From Nitrospira sp. (GTDB lineage Bacteria; Nitrospirota; Nitrospiria; Nitrospirales; Nitrospiraceae), in NCBI GenBank assembly GCA_029865345.1, contig JAOUHD010000008.1, forward strand, positions 1 to 48,154: DNA of 48,154 bases, given 5' to 3'. How positions within the stretch are numbered: the stretch's first letter is position 1; each line of letters starts with the position of its first letter. Positions 9,035-17,942 of this stretch are shown in pieces. A program made the translations under genes and the position numbers. A model generated the notes under the pieces. It made no database searches, was not told the origin of the DNA, and saw only the letters and a program-made list of their open reading frames with translations.

Positions 9035-9991
9035 ATGGAACTCCCTGTTGTTGTAGCGTTGGTGACATTTCTGGCGGTGATGCTATCGGGAACAGCATTG
9101 TATCTGTATCTGGAACGGAAAGAGGTCGTAGGGACCTGGCGTCGCCGTGCTGAGGGTCACGGCGAAGGGCTTAAAGAGGAGCAACCCTCAGGAAACATCC
9201 TTGACGTCGCTCACGCGCAGCTGCAGGCTGTGCTTGAGTGGTTTGCCAAGTGGAATCAGCCTTCCAATGTGGAAGAAACCAAAGCCACGCGTCGCCTGTT
9301 AGTGACCGCCGGCTACCGGAGCAGAAAGGCGCCGGTCTTTTTCATCGGTTCGAAATTGTTGTTGGCCGTTGTGCTGGTGATCTTGTTCGCGATGGTTCCC
9401 GTGAAACTCCTCGGCTTTCCCAGTACCACCACCTTGCTCTTTTATTATATCTGTCTTGCTGCCTGTGGGTACTATGCTCCATCGCTCTGGCTGAGGCGTG
9501 TGATTGCCGACCGACAGGATGCGCTGCAACGGGCCATCCCTGATGCATTGGATCTCATGGTGGTCTGTGTCGAAGCAGGATTAGGATTAGATCAAGCGAT
9601 CGGGCGCGTAGGACAGGAGGTCAGTCAGGCGCATCCCGCTCTCGGAGATGAGTTGAACATCCTGTCGCAGGAACTCAGAACCGGGGTGCAGCGGCAAGCT
9701 GCGCTGCGGAATCTTGCCCATCGTACTGACCTTGAAGAAGTCAGAAATTTAGTGGCCCTTCTGGTGCAAACAGACCGTTTCGGAACCAGCATCGGTCAGG
9801 CCCTTCGAGTCCATGCAGATTCAATGAGGACCAGGCGTCGTCTCAAGGCGGAAGAACTAGCAGCGAAGTTACCAGTGAAGCTCTTATTCCCCCTCATTTG
9901 CTTCATTTTCCCAAGCATGTTTATCGTGACGATCGGCCCTGCCTGTATTAGTATGGTGCGAGTGTTATTCCCGGTGATGACTGGTCATTAG
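9035..9991 (+). CDS. tadC: Tad inner-membrane platform protein TadC
   Basis: A 318-residue partner of TadB with an N-terminal helix, a central helix pair and a T2SS-F domain (IPDALDLMVVCVEAGLGLDQ and LVQTDRFGTSIGQALRVHAD). It ends with the typical KLPVKLLFPLICFIFPSMFI membrane segment. The RBS AAGGAG precedes ATG 9035. It is the last recognisable Tad gene. Confidence 0.93.
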   Translation: MELPVVVALVTFLAVMLSGTALYLYLERKEVVGTWRRRAEGHGEGLKEEQPSGNILDVAHAQLQAVLEWFAKWNQPSNVEETKATRRLLVTAGYRSRKAPVFFIGSKLLLAVVLVILFAMVPVKLLGFPSTTTLLFYYICLAACGYYAPSLWLRRVIADRQDALQRAIPDALDLMVVCVEAGLGLDQAIGRVGQEVSQAHPALGDELNILSQELRTGVQRQAALRNLAHRTDLEEVRNLVALLVQTDRFGTSIGQALRVHADSMRTRRRLKAEELAAKLPVKLLFPLICFIFPSMFIVTIGPACISMVRVLFPVMTGH

Positions 9992-10006
9992 TTCTTTCCG
10001 CCCATC

Positions 10007-10945
10007 ATGGAGGCGAGAGTGGGTTCTTCGTCACTGCGAACGCTCGGCAGCGCGGCCCTATTACGCCGTGCGCTGCCAAGTGGAGAATTCTCAGGCAGGC
10101 CTGGCGGGCAGTTCCAGGTGGACTCGACGGCGTGGGGTATCCTTGCCCTCACAGCATGTGGCGGGTCCGCTGAGCTGCTCGATCAATCGCGGCACTTGTT
10201 GATGCGTGAGCAGCTTCCAGACGGCCGGCTCTGTGTGAAGAAACCCCATCCCGCTTCCTATTGGCCAACCTCTTTGGCGATTCTGGCCTGGCAAGATTCG
10301 CAGTCCTGCAGCGAAGCGCAACAACGATCCGTTCGCTTTCTATTGAACACGACCGGCTTTCACTTTCCTCGCCAATCTGACGCACCATCGGCGCACGATA
10401 GTCTGCTCAAAGGCTGGCCCTGGGTCGATGAGACCCATTCATGGGTTGAACCGACGGCAATGTCAGTGATGGCGCTGCGAGCGACAGGGCATGGGCGGCA
10501 CGATCGTGTTCAGGAAGCCGTCCGCATGTTGCTCGACCGTCAATTGCCCCATGGGGGGTGGAACTATGGAAACACCCTCGTATTTGGGAAAGAGCTTCAC
10601 CCCATGCCGGAAAACACCGGGGCCGCGTTAGCCGGTTTGTCCGGCTCAGTTGATCGAGACGTTGTCCTACCGAGCCTCCAGTACCTTCATAGTGAGGTGG
10701 CACGATTGCAGACGCCGATCTCGCTCGGATGGAGTTTGCTCGGGCTGGCGGCGTGGCAGATGGCACCGCCGAATGCCGCAACCTTGGTTGAACGATGTTT
10801 GGCAAATCAGAAACGGTACGGCGAGTATGAGACATCGGCACTTTGCCTGCTCGTCCTTGGCGCGCTGGCGATGGAAATGGGCGGCCAGATCCCGCTGCTA
10901 TCGGCTTCTGTGTATAAAGGCCTTCCTCTAGCTCTCACTCAATAG
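10007..10945 (+). CDS. prenyltransferase/squalene-cyclase-type repeat protein
   Basis: A 312-residue all-helical alpha/alpha-barrel-type protein with QW-like repeats: STAWGILALTACG, SYWPTSLAILAWQD, EPTAMSVMALRATG, RQLPHGGWNYGNT and SLGWSLLGLAAWQ. This fold is shared by terpene cyclases and prenyltransferases, but no DXDD cyclase motif is evident, so enzyme activity is not assured. ATG 10007 is the longest start. GTG 10019 is better placed behind GGAGG (10009-10013) and may be the true start. The 11-bp gap to the DUF362 gene suggests one operon. Function unknown. Confidence 0.75.
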   Translation: MEARVGSSSLRTLGSAALLRRALPSGEFSGRPGGQFQVDSTAWGILALTACGGSAELLDQSRHLLMREQLPDGRLCVKKPHPASYWPTSLAILAWQDSQSCSEAQQRSVRFLLNTTGFHFPRQSDAPSAHDSLLKGWPWVDETHSWVEPTAMSVMALRATGHGRHDRVQEAVRMLLDRQLPHGGWNYGNTLVFGKELHPMPENTGAALAGLSGSVDRDVVLPSLQYLHSEVARLQTPISLGWSLLGLAAWQMAPPNAATLVERCLANQKRYGEYETSALCLLVLGALAMEMGGQIPLLSASVYKGLPLALTQ

Positions 10946-10956
10946 TTAGGAGCCTT

Positions 10957-11982
10957 ATGGAGACTCAAACAGATTCAGGAACGAATGGAGGCCTGACTCG
11001 CCGAAACGTCTTGCGGGCTGTTGCGGCCGGCCTTGTCATCGGAACAGGGCTACTGGTGGTTCCAAAACGGTATTTTCGTCTACCTCAACAGGCGAAGACC
11101 TTCGTAGCCAAGGTTGATGCCTATCAGTTAGACATCGCCGGTGTCCTCACTCTAGGAATGATGGAGTTGGGCATCAGTAGAAAGGAACTACAAGGGAAGC
11201 GGATTCTGCTCAAGCCGAACCTGGTTGAAACCGCTTCAGGGGCACCGCATATTAATACTCACCCGCTTGTCCTGCGTGGAGCCATTGAGGCATTCCTTCG
11301 CTTAGGCGCCGCTACCGTGATGGTGGCTGAGGGGCCAGGACACCGGCGTGACACCTTGGCTGTCTACGAAGAATCGGGCCTCGCCGATGTGTTGACCGAG
11401 GACGGCATCACATTTCATGATCTCAACTACATCACCGGCTATGAGTTGCCGAATGCCGGCAGTCAGACCACCATGAAGACGCTGACCTTTCCTGGACTGT
11501 TTCAGGAAGTGGATTGGATTGTGTCCATGGCAAAGATGAAGACTCACCATTGGACTGGCGCCACACTCTCGATGAAGAATCTTTTTGGTGTGATGCCTGG
11601 GATGTATTACGGCTGGCCAAAGAATGTCCTTCACAAGGTAGGGATACAGAATTCGATTTTGGATATCAATGCGACGCTGAAGCCTCATTTTGCGATTGTC
11701 GATGGGATCATCGGGATGGAGGGGGATGGGCCTATCATGGGGAGCCCCAAACAGGCAGGGGTGTTAGTGATGGGACGAAATTTCCCCGCCGTTGATGCAA
11801 CCTGCTGCCGGATTATGGGGATTGATCCATATAAAGTCTCCTACCTGGAGCGGGCCGACAATTGGTTGGGGCCGATCGGTGAGAGATCAATTGAGCAGCG
11901 TGGAGAAACGATTGCCTCCGTACAGACCAATTTCGAGCTGATCGATATGATCCCGGCTCAACAGGGGATACGGCTCGCATGA
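10957..11982 (+). CDS. Tat-exported DUF362 family protein
   Basis: A 341-residue protein. Its N-terminus has a twin-arginine signal (LTRRNVLRAVAAGLVIGTGL), so export as a folded, possibly cofactor-bearing protein is likely. The body matches DUF362: ILLKPNLVETASGAPHINTH, VDWIVSMAKMKTHHWTGATL, SMKNLFGVMPGMYYGWPKN and HFAIVDGIIGMEGDGPIMG. The ferredoxin domain found in some DUF362 proteins is absent. The reaction is not known. It lies between the squalene-cyclase-like gene and a small secreted protein gene that overlaps its stop codon. Confidence 0.85.
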   Translation: METQTDSGTNGGLTRRNVLRAVAAGLVIGTGLLVVPKRYFRLPQQAKTFVAKVDAYQLDIAGVLTLGMMELGISRKELQGKRILLKPNLVETASGAPHINTHPLVLRGAIEAFLRLGAATVMVAEGPGHRRDTLAVYEESGLADVLTEDGITFHDLNYITGYELPNAGSQTTMKTLTFPGLFQEVDWIVSMAKMKTHHWTGATLSMKNLFGVMPGMYYGWPKNVLHKVGIQNSILDINATLKPHFAIVDGIIGMEGDGPIMGSPKQAGVLVMGRNFPAVDATCCRIMGIDPYKVSYLERADNWLGPIGERSIEQRGETIASVQTNFELIDMIPAQQGIRLA

Positions 11983-12320
11983 AGAGATACAACATACGCA
12001 ATATAGTGCTACTCATGTTCTTACTGTGCCCTGTGGCTATCTATTCGGCGGAGCCTGACACATCGTCACTTCAAAAAGAACCGAGGTTGTATGATCACTA
12101 CATGAGCCTGCAACGTCTGCAAGAAAGCATGGCAGGCCGTTCTTTGGAAGAGCAGACACGCTTACAACCACACCTCAATCGTGCGGAACAAAAAGCCTGC
12201 GAGCAGGTGCGGCATGAGCGACAGGAGGGGGTGCCGAAAGAAGACTATCGCCGACAGGGAGGAGACCAATTTCTCGTATTCGCCCAGCAGCTCGAGCAGT
12301 ATTGTCAGACGCTACGCTAA
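11979..12320 (+). CDS. small secreted protein of unknown function
   Basis: A 113-residue protein with a signal peptide (IVLLMFLLCPVAIYSAE) and a hydrophilic helical mature part with two cysteines (QKACEQV and EQYCQTLR). The ATG overlaps the DUF362 stop in an ATGA junction, so it is probably translated with it. No family was recognised. Confidence 0.65.
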   Translation: MKRYNIRNIVLLMFLLCPVAIYSAEPDTSSLQKEPRLYDHYMSLQRLQESMAGRSLEEQTRLQPHLNRAEQKACEQVRHERQEGVPKEDYRRQGGDQFLVFAQQLEQYCQTLR

Positions 12321-12555
12321 CTGCCGTCTCCATCTGTATTCTAACTATCCGCTTTATCTCCTCGGTACGATCGATACTTTCTCCACCGAGCCACTTTTCG
12401 GCATCAGTATCCATAGGCCAGATTGAATCTGCATTCACTGGCGTTCGGTCTGCCCTCCATGCGTCTTCCACGCTTCTATCGGCTGCTGTAAGGAATCGGC
12501 TCATACGCCGACCAATTAATACGAAACGACATTGACAGAACAACGAGGAGCCACC

Positions 12556-13293
12556 ATGATACGCCACGACACTGCCATGACGACCCCGGTCTCAAATCAG
12601 AGTGACTCCAGCAGGACGCATCTAGGGAAGATCTCTCTTGCGGTTGTCATTGTCCTAGCCATCGGCGCCTTCCTGTATTTTGATCTGGGCCGATGGTTGT
12701 CTTTGACCGCGTTGAAAGAAAATCGAGACAGTTTGCTGGCATTCACTGATGCCAACTTCGTTTCAGCGGTGGGAGTCTTCATCGCGAGTTACGTGATCGT
12801 TGCTGGGTTATCACTGCCAGGGGCGGTCATCCTTACTTTGGCCGGTGGGTTCTTGTTCGGTGCCGCCATGGCGGCGCTGTTCGTGAATGTTGGAGCGACA
12901 ACCGGGGCGACTCTCGCATTTCTCACCGCACGGTATTTGCTGAGAGATACGGTTGAACAAAAGTTCGGCAAATGGTTGGGGCCATTCCAAGAAGGATTTG
13001 CCAAGAACGCGTTCAGCTACTTGTTGACCTTGCGACTCATCCCACTCTTTCCCTTCTTCGTGGTGAACCTTGTGTCCGGACTCACGCGCGTGAACGTCGG
13101 GACCTATGTCGCCGCGACGGCACTCGGCATCATCCCCGGTTCGTTCGTCTATGCCTATGCGGGACGCCAACTTGGGACGATCAATTCGTTACAGGAAATT
13201 GCGTCACCCAACGTGATTGGTGCCTTTGTGCTGCTGGGACTCCTGGCGTTGGTGCCTGTTATCTATAAGAGAGTGACGGCCAAACGAGCGTGA
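12556..13293 (+). CDS. TVP38/TMEM64 (DedA-like) membrane protein
   Basis: A 245-residue polytopic membrane protein with a SNARE-associated/VTT-type domain (about 70-200): LPGAVILTLAGGFLFGAAMA and NVGATTGATLAFLTARYLL, then the re-entrant-loop-like LRLIPLFPFFVVNLVSGLT. Members are linked to lipid scrambling or transport. ATG 12556 is chosen for the CGAGGAG 5 bp upstream; a TTG at 12532 would add 8 residues. The next gene is a MerA-like oxidoreductase, a neighbour often seen with TVP38. Confidence 0.87.
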   Translation: MIRHDTAMTTPVSNQSDSSRTHLGKISLAVVIVLAIGAFLYFDLGRWLSLTALKENRDSLLAFTDANFVSAVGVFIASYVIVAGLSLPGAVILTLAGGFLFGAAMAALFVNVGATTGATLAFLTARYLLRDTVEQKFGKWLGPFQEGFAKNAFSYLLTLRLIPLFPFFVVNLVSGLTRVNVGTYVAATALGIIPGSFVYAYAGRQLGTINSLQEIASPNVIGAFVLLGLLALVPVIYKRVTAKRA

Positions 13294-13338
13294 TGAACCA
13301 TCCATCGAGTGACAATTCACACCGAAGGGTGTCTCGCT

Positions 13339-14925
13339 ATGATGACCGAACCTCTACTAAGGATCGCTGGAATGAATGAGCACGGTCAGTCTCTGATCCT
13401 TCCGAACGACGAGCATAATCAGCAACTTGTCGCCAATGTGCATCCGTCTGACTGGGTCAATCCCGAGCCGACTGGCCGCTACAACATCGTGGTGGTTGGA
13501 GCGGGAACTGCCGGATTGATCACGGCCGTCATCGCCGCAAGCCTTGGAGCCAAAGTCGCATTGATCGAGAAACATCTGATGGGAGGAGACTGTCTCAACG
13601 TTGGGTGCGTACCGTCGAAAGGAGTGATCCGAGCAGCGAGGGTGTGGGCCGATCTCCGGAAAGCCTCGGAGTATGGCCTCCATATTCCCGCCGGAGTGAA
13701 GTATGACTTCGGTACGGTCATGGCTCGGATGCGCAAGCTGCGGGCCCGCATTAGTCACAACGACTCTGCCCAGCGCTATACGAAACTCGGCGTCGACATG
13801 TACATCGGCAGCGGACGTTTTGTCGGTTCCAATACGGTCCAAGTAGAAGGGCCTGCAGGCGACCGGATTCTGACATTTGCGAAAGCCGCGGTTTGCACCG
13901 GCGCTCGTGCGACAGCACCGCCAACTCCTGGGCTCCAGGAAGCAGGATATCTTACAAATGAAACCATCTTTTCGCTCACAGAACTGCCTCAGCGTATCGG
14001 AGTGATCGGGGCTGGTCCCATCGGATGCGAGTTGGCTCAAGCCTTTGCTCGCTTTGGGAGCCAGGTGTATCTGATCGAAGCGACGCACGGCATCATGCCA
14101 AACGAAGATCGCGATGCGGCAGGCATCGTGGAGCAACAGATGGTCCGCGATGGCGTGAAGCTCCTCTGCTGTGGGAAAGACCTGAAGGTACTCAAGACAA
14201 ATGACGACAAGCGATTGATGGTCGATTCGCACGATCAGCAGTACGATGTACCGGTCGACGAAATTCTTGTCGGAGTCGGACGGACACCGAATGTGGAGAA
14301 CGTCGGATTGGAGGCTGCGGGAGTTCACTATGACAAGAACGGAATCAAGGTCAATGCCAGATTACAGACATCGAATCCTAATATCTACGCGGCAGGCGAT
14401 GTCTGTTCACGCTACAAATTCACACATGCCGCTGATGCGATGGCTCAAATTGTCATCCAGAACGCGCTGTTCCCACATCCGTTGAGTTTGGGCTATGCCA
14501 ATGTCGAGGCATTGGTGATGCCGTGGTGCACCTTTACCGAACCGGAAGTCGCCCATGTCGGGATGTACGAAAAAGAGGCGAAGCAAAAAGGCTTCGAAGT
14601 GGAAACCTATACATATAAATTGGATGAGGTTGATCGAGCAATTCTCGATGGAGAAGAAGAGGGGTTTGCGCGAGTTCATATTCAAAAGGGGACGGACAAG
14701 ATCCTGGGTGCGACGATCGTGGCTGCTCATGCCGGCGAGATGATCAGTGAATTCTCCGTTGCGATGAAAGCGGGCGGAGGAGCCAAAGCGATCGCCGGGA
14801 CCATCCATCCCTATCCGACCCAAGCAGAAGTGAATAAGAAGGTTGTGAATCTCTGGCGGAAAGCACATTTTTCACAAGGCACGAAAAATATCCTGGTGAA
14901 GCTGTTTGCTTGGATGAGGAGATGA
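13339..14925 (+). CDS. MerA/dihydrolipoamide-dehydrogenase-like FAD oxidoreductase
   Basis: A 528-residue class I pyridine nucleotide-disulfide oxidoreductase. It has an FAD-binding NIVVVGAGTAGLITAV, a redox disulfide (C85 and C90) in GGDCLNVGCVPSK, an NAD(P)-binding IGVIGAGPIGCELAQAF, a second FAD motif NIYAAGDVC and a C-terminal dimer domain with IHPYPTQAEV (His-Glu pair). There is no N-terminal heavy-metal-associated domain and no C-terminal Cys-Cys pair (it ends KLFAWMRR), so mercuric reductase activity is unlikely despite the resemblance. The ~45-residue N-terminal extension is odd. The physiological substrate is unknown. Confidence 0.88.
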   Translation: MMTEPLLRIAGMNEHGQSLILPNDEHNQQLVANVHPSDWVNPEPTGRYNIVVVGAGTAGLITAVIAASLGAKVALIEKHLMGGDCLNVGCVPSKGVIRAARVWADLRKASEYGLHIPAGVKYDFGTVMARMRKLRARISHNDSAQRYTKLGVDMYIGSGRFVGSNTVQVEGPAGDRILTFAKAAVCTGARATAPPTPGLQEAGYLTNETIFSLTELPQRIGVIGAGPIGCELAQAFARFGSQVYLIEATHGIMPNEDRDAAGIVEQQMVRDGVKLLCCGKDLKVLKTNDDKRLMVDSHDQQYDVPVDEILVGVGRTPNVENVGLEAAGVHYDKNGIKVNARLQTSNPNIYAAGDVCSRYKFTHAADAMAQIVIQNALFPHPLSLGYANVEALVMPWCTFTEPEVAHVGMYEKEAKQKGFEVETYTYKLDEVDRAILDGEEEGFARVHIQKGTDKILGATIVAAHAGEMISEFSVAMKAGGGAKAIAGTIHPYPTQAEVNKKVVNLWRKAHFSQGTKNILVKLFAWMRR

Positions 14926-14941
14926 GGGGCGAGGAGGCGAA

Positions 14942-15685
14942 ATGAGGCGGAATCCCATCATAAATCTTGTCCTCATGATCTGCGCGGCGTTGCCGGCTGT
15001 ATCAGTGCAGGCGCAAGGTCCAACCACGGTGGAGGTTGCGCGATTTTCCATAAGCGAACCGGGAGCGAGTCTGCCGGACGGGTGGAAACCGCTGACCTTC
15101 AAGAAGATCCCCAAACTGACGACGTATGAACTGGTGAAAGACGGGGCCCAAGTCGTCGTCAAAGCCATGAGCGATTCATCGGCATCAGGCTTGACTAAAG
15201 AGGTCCGAATCAATCCGAAAGAATTTCCAATCGTGCGATGGCGGTGGAAGGTCGAGAATCTGCTTCAGAAAAGCAATGCCACCAGAAAAGACGGGGATGA
15301 CTATCCGGCCCGACTCTATATCACGTTTGAATACGACCCTGATAAGGTGAGTTTTGGAAAGAAGATCAAGTATAAGGCGGGCCAGGCACTGTTTGGGGAT
15401 ATTCCGATCGGAGCCATCAGCTACGTGTGGGAAACAAAGGCTCCGGTTGGGGCCATCATCGACAATGCCTATACGGATTTTGTCAAAATGGTCGTCGTGG
15501 AAAGTGGTCCGAGCAATGTCGGTCTCTGGGTCGATGAAGAACGGAACATCTATGAAGATTACAAGAAGGCTTTTGGGGAAGAACCGCCGATGATTAATGG
15601 TGTCGCCATTATGAGCGATACAGACAACACGAAGGAACGAGCCACCGCCTACTACGGCGATATTGTGTTTATGAAAACGCATTAA
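14942..15685 (+). CDS. DUF3047 exported protein
   Basis: A 247-residue protein with a signal peptide (cleavage near VSVQAQG) and the DUF3047 pattern: FPIVRWRWKVENLLQK, DDYPARLYITFEYDP, AISYVWETKAPVGAII and GVAIMSDTDNTKERATAYYG. It is probably periplasmic, with a beta-sandwich fold possibly acting on carbohydrate or lipid; function is not established. It starts 16 bp after the oxidoreductase and probably closes that operon. Confidence 0.82.
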   Translation: MRRNPIINLVLMICAALPAVSVQAQGPTTVEVARFSISEPGASLPDGWKPLTFKKIPKLTTYELVKDGAQVVVKAMSDSSASGLTKEVRINPKEFPIVRWRWKVENLLQKSNATRKDGDDYPARLYITFEYDPDKVSFGKKIKYKAGQALFGDIPIGAISYVWETKAPVGAIIDNAYTDFVKMVVVESGPSNVGLWVDEERNIYEDYKKAFGEEPPMINGVAIMSDTDNTKERATAYYGDIVFMKTH

Positions 15686-15848
15686 GAAGAGCCACGCAAC
15701 ACGCCTCGATCTCGTTCCAACCCTCTGCTCGTTGAACAAACTACGTTCAAACACACCCGTAGTCGAATCCCACACATTCCATCATCCTTCTGTTTCCTGG
15801 CTATTGAATCCTCTTGGGGGCTGGAGGCCGACGTCCCAAGCCTCTGCT

Positions 15849-15877
15849 CTGTGACAAAAATGTGATGCTTTCGCGAG
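15849..15877 (+). promoter_or_regulatory. putative PhoB/OmpR-type box before the propeller gene
   Basis: Three hexamers phased by 11 bp: TGTGAC (15850), TGTGAT (15861) and CGCGAG (15872). The 28 bases from 15849 match the site at 19611 at 22 positions. Eleven-base phasing is typical of PhoB/OmpR-family tandem sites, and such a regulator is encoded at 17222. Assignment is by inference. Confidence 0.4.
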
Positions 15878-15951
15878 ACCGGCGTGAGATGGCGACGCTA
15901 TCGTGGAAGGGTCGATTTCTTGCAATTTGTCCATAAACTAAGGAGGATGGG

Positions 15952-17055
15952 ATGATACGTAAATTGATCATGGGTGCGCTGGTAACGGCGATCACTCTTT
16001 CTGGGTGGGTGGCCAGCTCGGTATTTGCCAACGAGGAATGGCAATGGCCAACAGTTTACACGATGTCGAATGAGACAGACGGCAATGCGGTCTTGGCATT
16101 CCGGCAGCATGGAGACACGCTGGTTCCTGCTGGATCGTTTCCAACAGGGGGAAAGGGGTCAGGAGGCGGCCTGGGCAATCAAGGCGCATTAGCTTTCAGC
16201 AATGATGGCGACGCCCTCTTAGTCGTGAACCCAGGCAGTCATGATATCTCGGTGTTCGAAATCAATGGACGTCACCTGAAGCTGGTAGACCGGGTGCCTT
16301 CCGGGGGAACTAGCCCCATCAGCATTGCCACGCATGAGGATTATGTCTATGTATTGAACGCAGGGGGGCAGGGTAACATTGCGGGGTTCGAACTGACGCA
16401 GCACAACAAATTGAAGCCTATTGCTGGATCGATTCAGCCGCTCAGTGGGGCCAACACCGCGCCGGCGCAAATCTCGTTCAATCTCTCGGGAGATACGCTG
16501 GTCGTGACTGAAAAAGCCACGCAGATTATCGACACCTATGCGGTGGATGAAGACGGTGTGGCATCTGCGCCAGTTTCGCAGCGATCCAACGGCCAAACCC
16601 CGTTCGGCTTTTCCTTTACTCCGCGAGGGGTATTGGTTGTCAGTGAGGCCTTCGGAGGCACACCGAATGCGTCGGCGGTATCTTCGTACAGCCTACGCGA
16701 TGGACAATTGACCGTCCGGAGCGGGTCGGTCTCCACCACACAAACGGCCGCGTGCTGGATCGTGATTACCAAGAACGGAAAGTTTGCGTATGCCAGTAAT
16801 ACTGGCAGTAACAACATTTCCAGTTATCGAGTGAGAAGTGCGGGGAGGTTAACGTTACAGGAAGCGGTGGCAACGCCCACAGGGGCTGGTCCCATTGACA
16901 TGGCCTTGAATCGAAATAGCCGGTTTCTGTATGTGCTCAATGCAGGGGCCCGTTCGATCGAGGTCTTTCAGGTCAATCGAGCCAATGGGCACTTGACCCA
17001 AGTGACTGGCGTTTCGGGCCTCCCTAATGGGGCCAATGGCCTTGTTGCGCGATAA
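15952..17055 (+). CDS. secreted lactonase-like beta-propeller protein
   Basis: A 367-residue protein with a signal peptide (cleavage near SVFANEE). It has seven-bladed propeller repeats of the 6-phosphogluconolactonase/YncE type, e.g. NDGDALLVVNPGSHDISVFE, YVYVLNAGGQGNIAGFEL, FAYASNTGSNNISSYRV and FLYVLNAGARSIEVFQVN. The RBS AAGGAGG precedes ATG 15952. Enzyme activity cannot be judged from the repeats; a binding or scaffold role is equally possible. A possible response-regulator box lies about 75 bp upstream, and the two-component genes follow. Confidence 0.82.
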   Translation: MIRKLIMGALVTAITLSGWVASSVFANEEWQWPTVYTMSNETDGNAVLAFRQHGDTLVPAGSFPTGGKGSGGGLGNQGALAFSNDGDALLVVNPGSHDISVFEINGRHLKLVDRVPSGGTSPISIATHEDYVYVLNAGGQGNIAGFELTQHNKLKPIAGSIQPLSGANTAPAQISFNLSGDTLVVTEKATQIIDTYAVDEDGVASAPVSQRSNGQTPFGFSFTPRGVLVVSEAFGGTPNASAVSSYSLRDGQLTVRSGSVSTTQTAACWIVITKNGKFAYASNTGSNNISSYRVRSAGRLTLQEAVATPTGAGPIDMALNRNSRFLYVLNAGARSIEVFQVNRANGHLTQVTGVSGLPNGANGLVAR

Positions 17056-17089
17056 CCGCCGCCGAGGTCAGGTCCCTAGTCTCAGGACC

Positions 17090-17123
17090 ACTCAGAAGTC
17101 TCGCGTAGGCGATGCTTCTGAGT
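17090..17123 (+). other. inverted repeat between propeller and two-component genes
   Basis: ACTCAGAAG (17090-17098) pairs perfectly with CTTCTGAGT (17115-17123) around a 16-base loop. A further CTCAG/CTGAG pair (17081-17085, 17126-17130) extends the stem. No T run follows, so it may be a weak terminator, an mRNA structure or an operator before the response regulator gene. Confidence 0.4.
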
Positions 17124-17221
17124 GTCTGAGGACGGTCGAGTCGGTACGAGTACTGGATCACTCGCACTGGCGCTGGGCAGGTCATGGTCAATTGCTTGGC
17201 GGTGGACAAGTTGGAGAAAAC

Positions 17222-17938
17222 ATGGCGTCTCGTACGATTCTTGTAGTTGAAGATGATCCTGATATCGCCCAGCTGGTGCAGCTGCATCTGCGCGATACTG
17301 GATATGAAGTTGATCTGGCACAGGATGGTCCAGCAGGACTTCAGCAGGCCCTTGCCAAGTCCTATGACTTGATCATTCTCGATCTGATGCTTCCGGGAAT
17401 AGATGGACTAGAAGTGTGCCGAAAACTGCGCGCCTCATCGAAGTACAGTCTTGTCCTGATGCTCACAGCCAAATCGACAGAGCTGGATCTGGTGTTGGGC
17501 CTGGAAGTCGGTGCAGACGACTACCTCACCAAGCCCTTCAGCATCTTGGAGCTTCTTGCACGAGTAAAAGCCTTGTTTCGGCGTATGGACGCGCTTCGCG
17601 CACAGGCTCCTCTCGCCAAGCCCCTCACCATTCGCGCAGGCGACCTCGTGATCGAGGTTGATAAACGAAAGGTCCAGCTGCGTGGGCGATCGATCGAGTT
17701 GACGGCCAAAGAGTTTGACCTCTTGCTCCACTTTGCCCAACACCCAGGCCAGGTCTATACCCGTGCCAAACTCTTGGACGACGTGTGGGGATACTCGCAT
17801 GAAGGGTATGAACATACCGTGAACTCCCACATCAATCGGTTGCGGGCTAAGATTGAGGATGATAGCAGCCGGCCTCGGTATATTTTAACCGTGTGGGGGG
17901 TCGGCTACAGCTTTTCTGAAGAATGGGCAGAACGGTAG
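17222..17938 (+). CDS. OmpR/PhoB-family response regulator
   Basis: A 238-residue regulator. The receiver domain has acidic residues E10/D11/D12, phosphoacceptor D54 in LIILDLMLPGIDGLEVC, a conserved Lys in DDYLTKPFS, and the C-terminal winged helix (LTAKEFDLLLHFAQHPGQVY and VNSHINRLRAKIEDD). ATG 17222 is preceded by TTGGAGA. It is followed after 4 bp by its likely sensor kinase. It could act on the 11-bp phased boxes at 15849 and 19611; that link is inferred. Confidence 0.93.
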   Translation: MASRTILVVEDDPDIAQLVQLHLRDTGYEVDLAQDGPAGLQQALAKSYDLIILDLMLPGIDGLEVCRKLRASSKYSLVLMLTAKSTELDLVLGLEVGADDYLTKPFSILELLARVKALFRRMDALRAQAPLAKPLTIRAGDLVIEVDKRKVQLRGRSIELTAKEFDLLLHFAQHPGQVYTRAKLLDDVWGYSHEGYEHTVNSHINRLRAKIEDDSSRPRYILTVWGVGYSFSEEWAER

Positions 17939-17942
17939 CGGC

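Noticed and set aside
13357..14328. 323-codon minus-strand open frame inside the MerA-like gene
   Set aside because: It is fully covered by a well-supported flavoprotein gene on the + strand, has no recognised domain, and is typical of antisense frames in GC-rich genes.
15750..15785. tRNA-like 3' end (tcgaatccc ... ttcca)
   Set aside because: No matching T-stem, anticodon arm or acceptor stem could be built around it; the resemblance is limited to a few bases.
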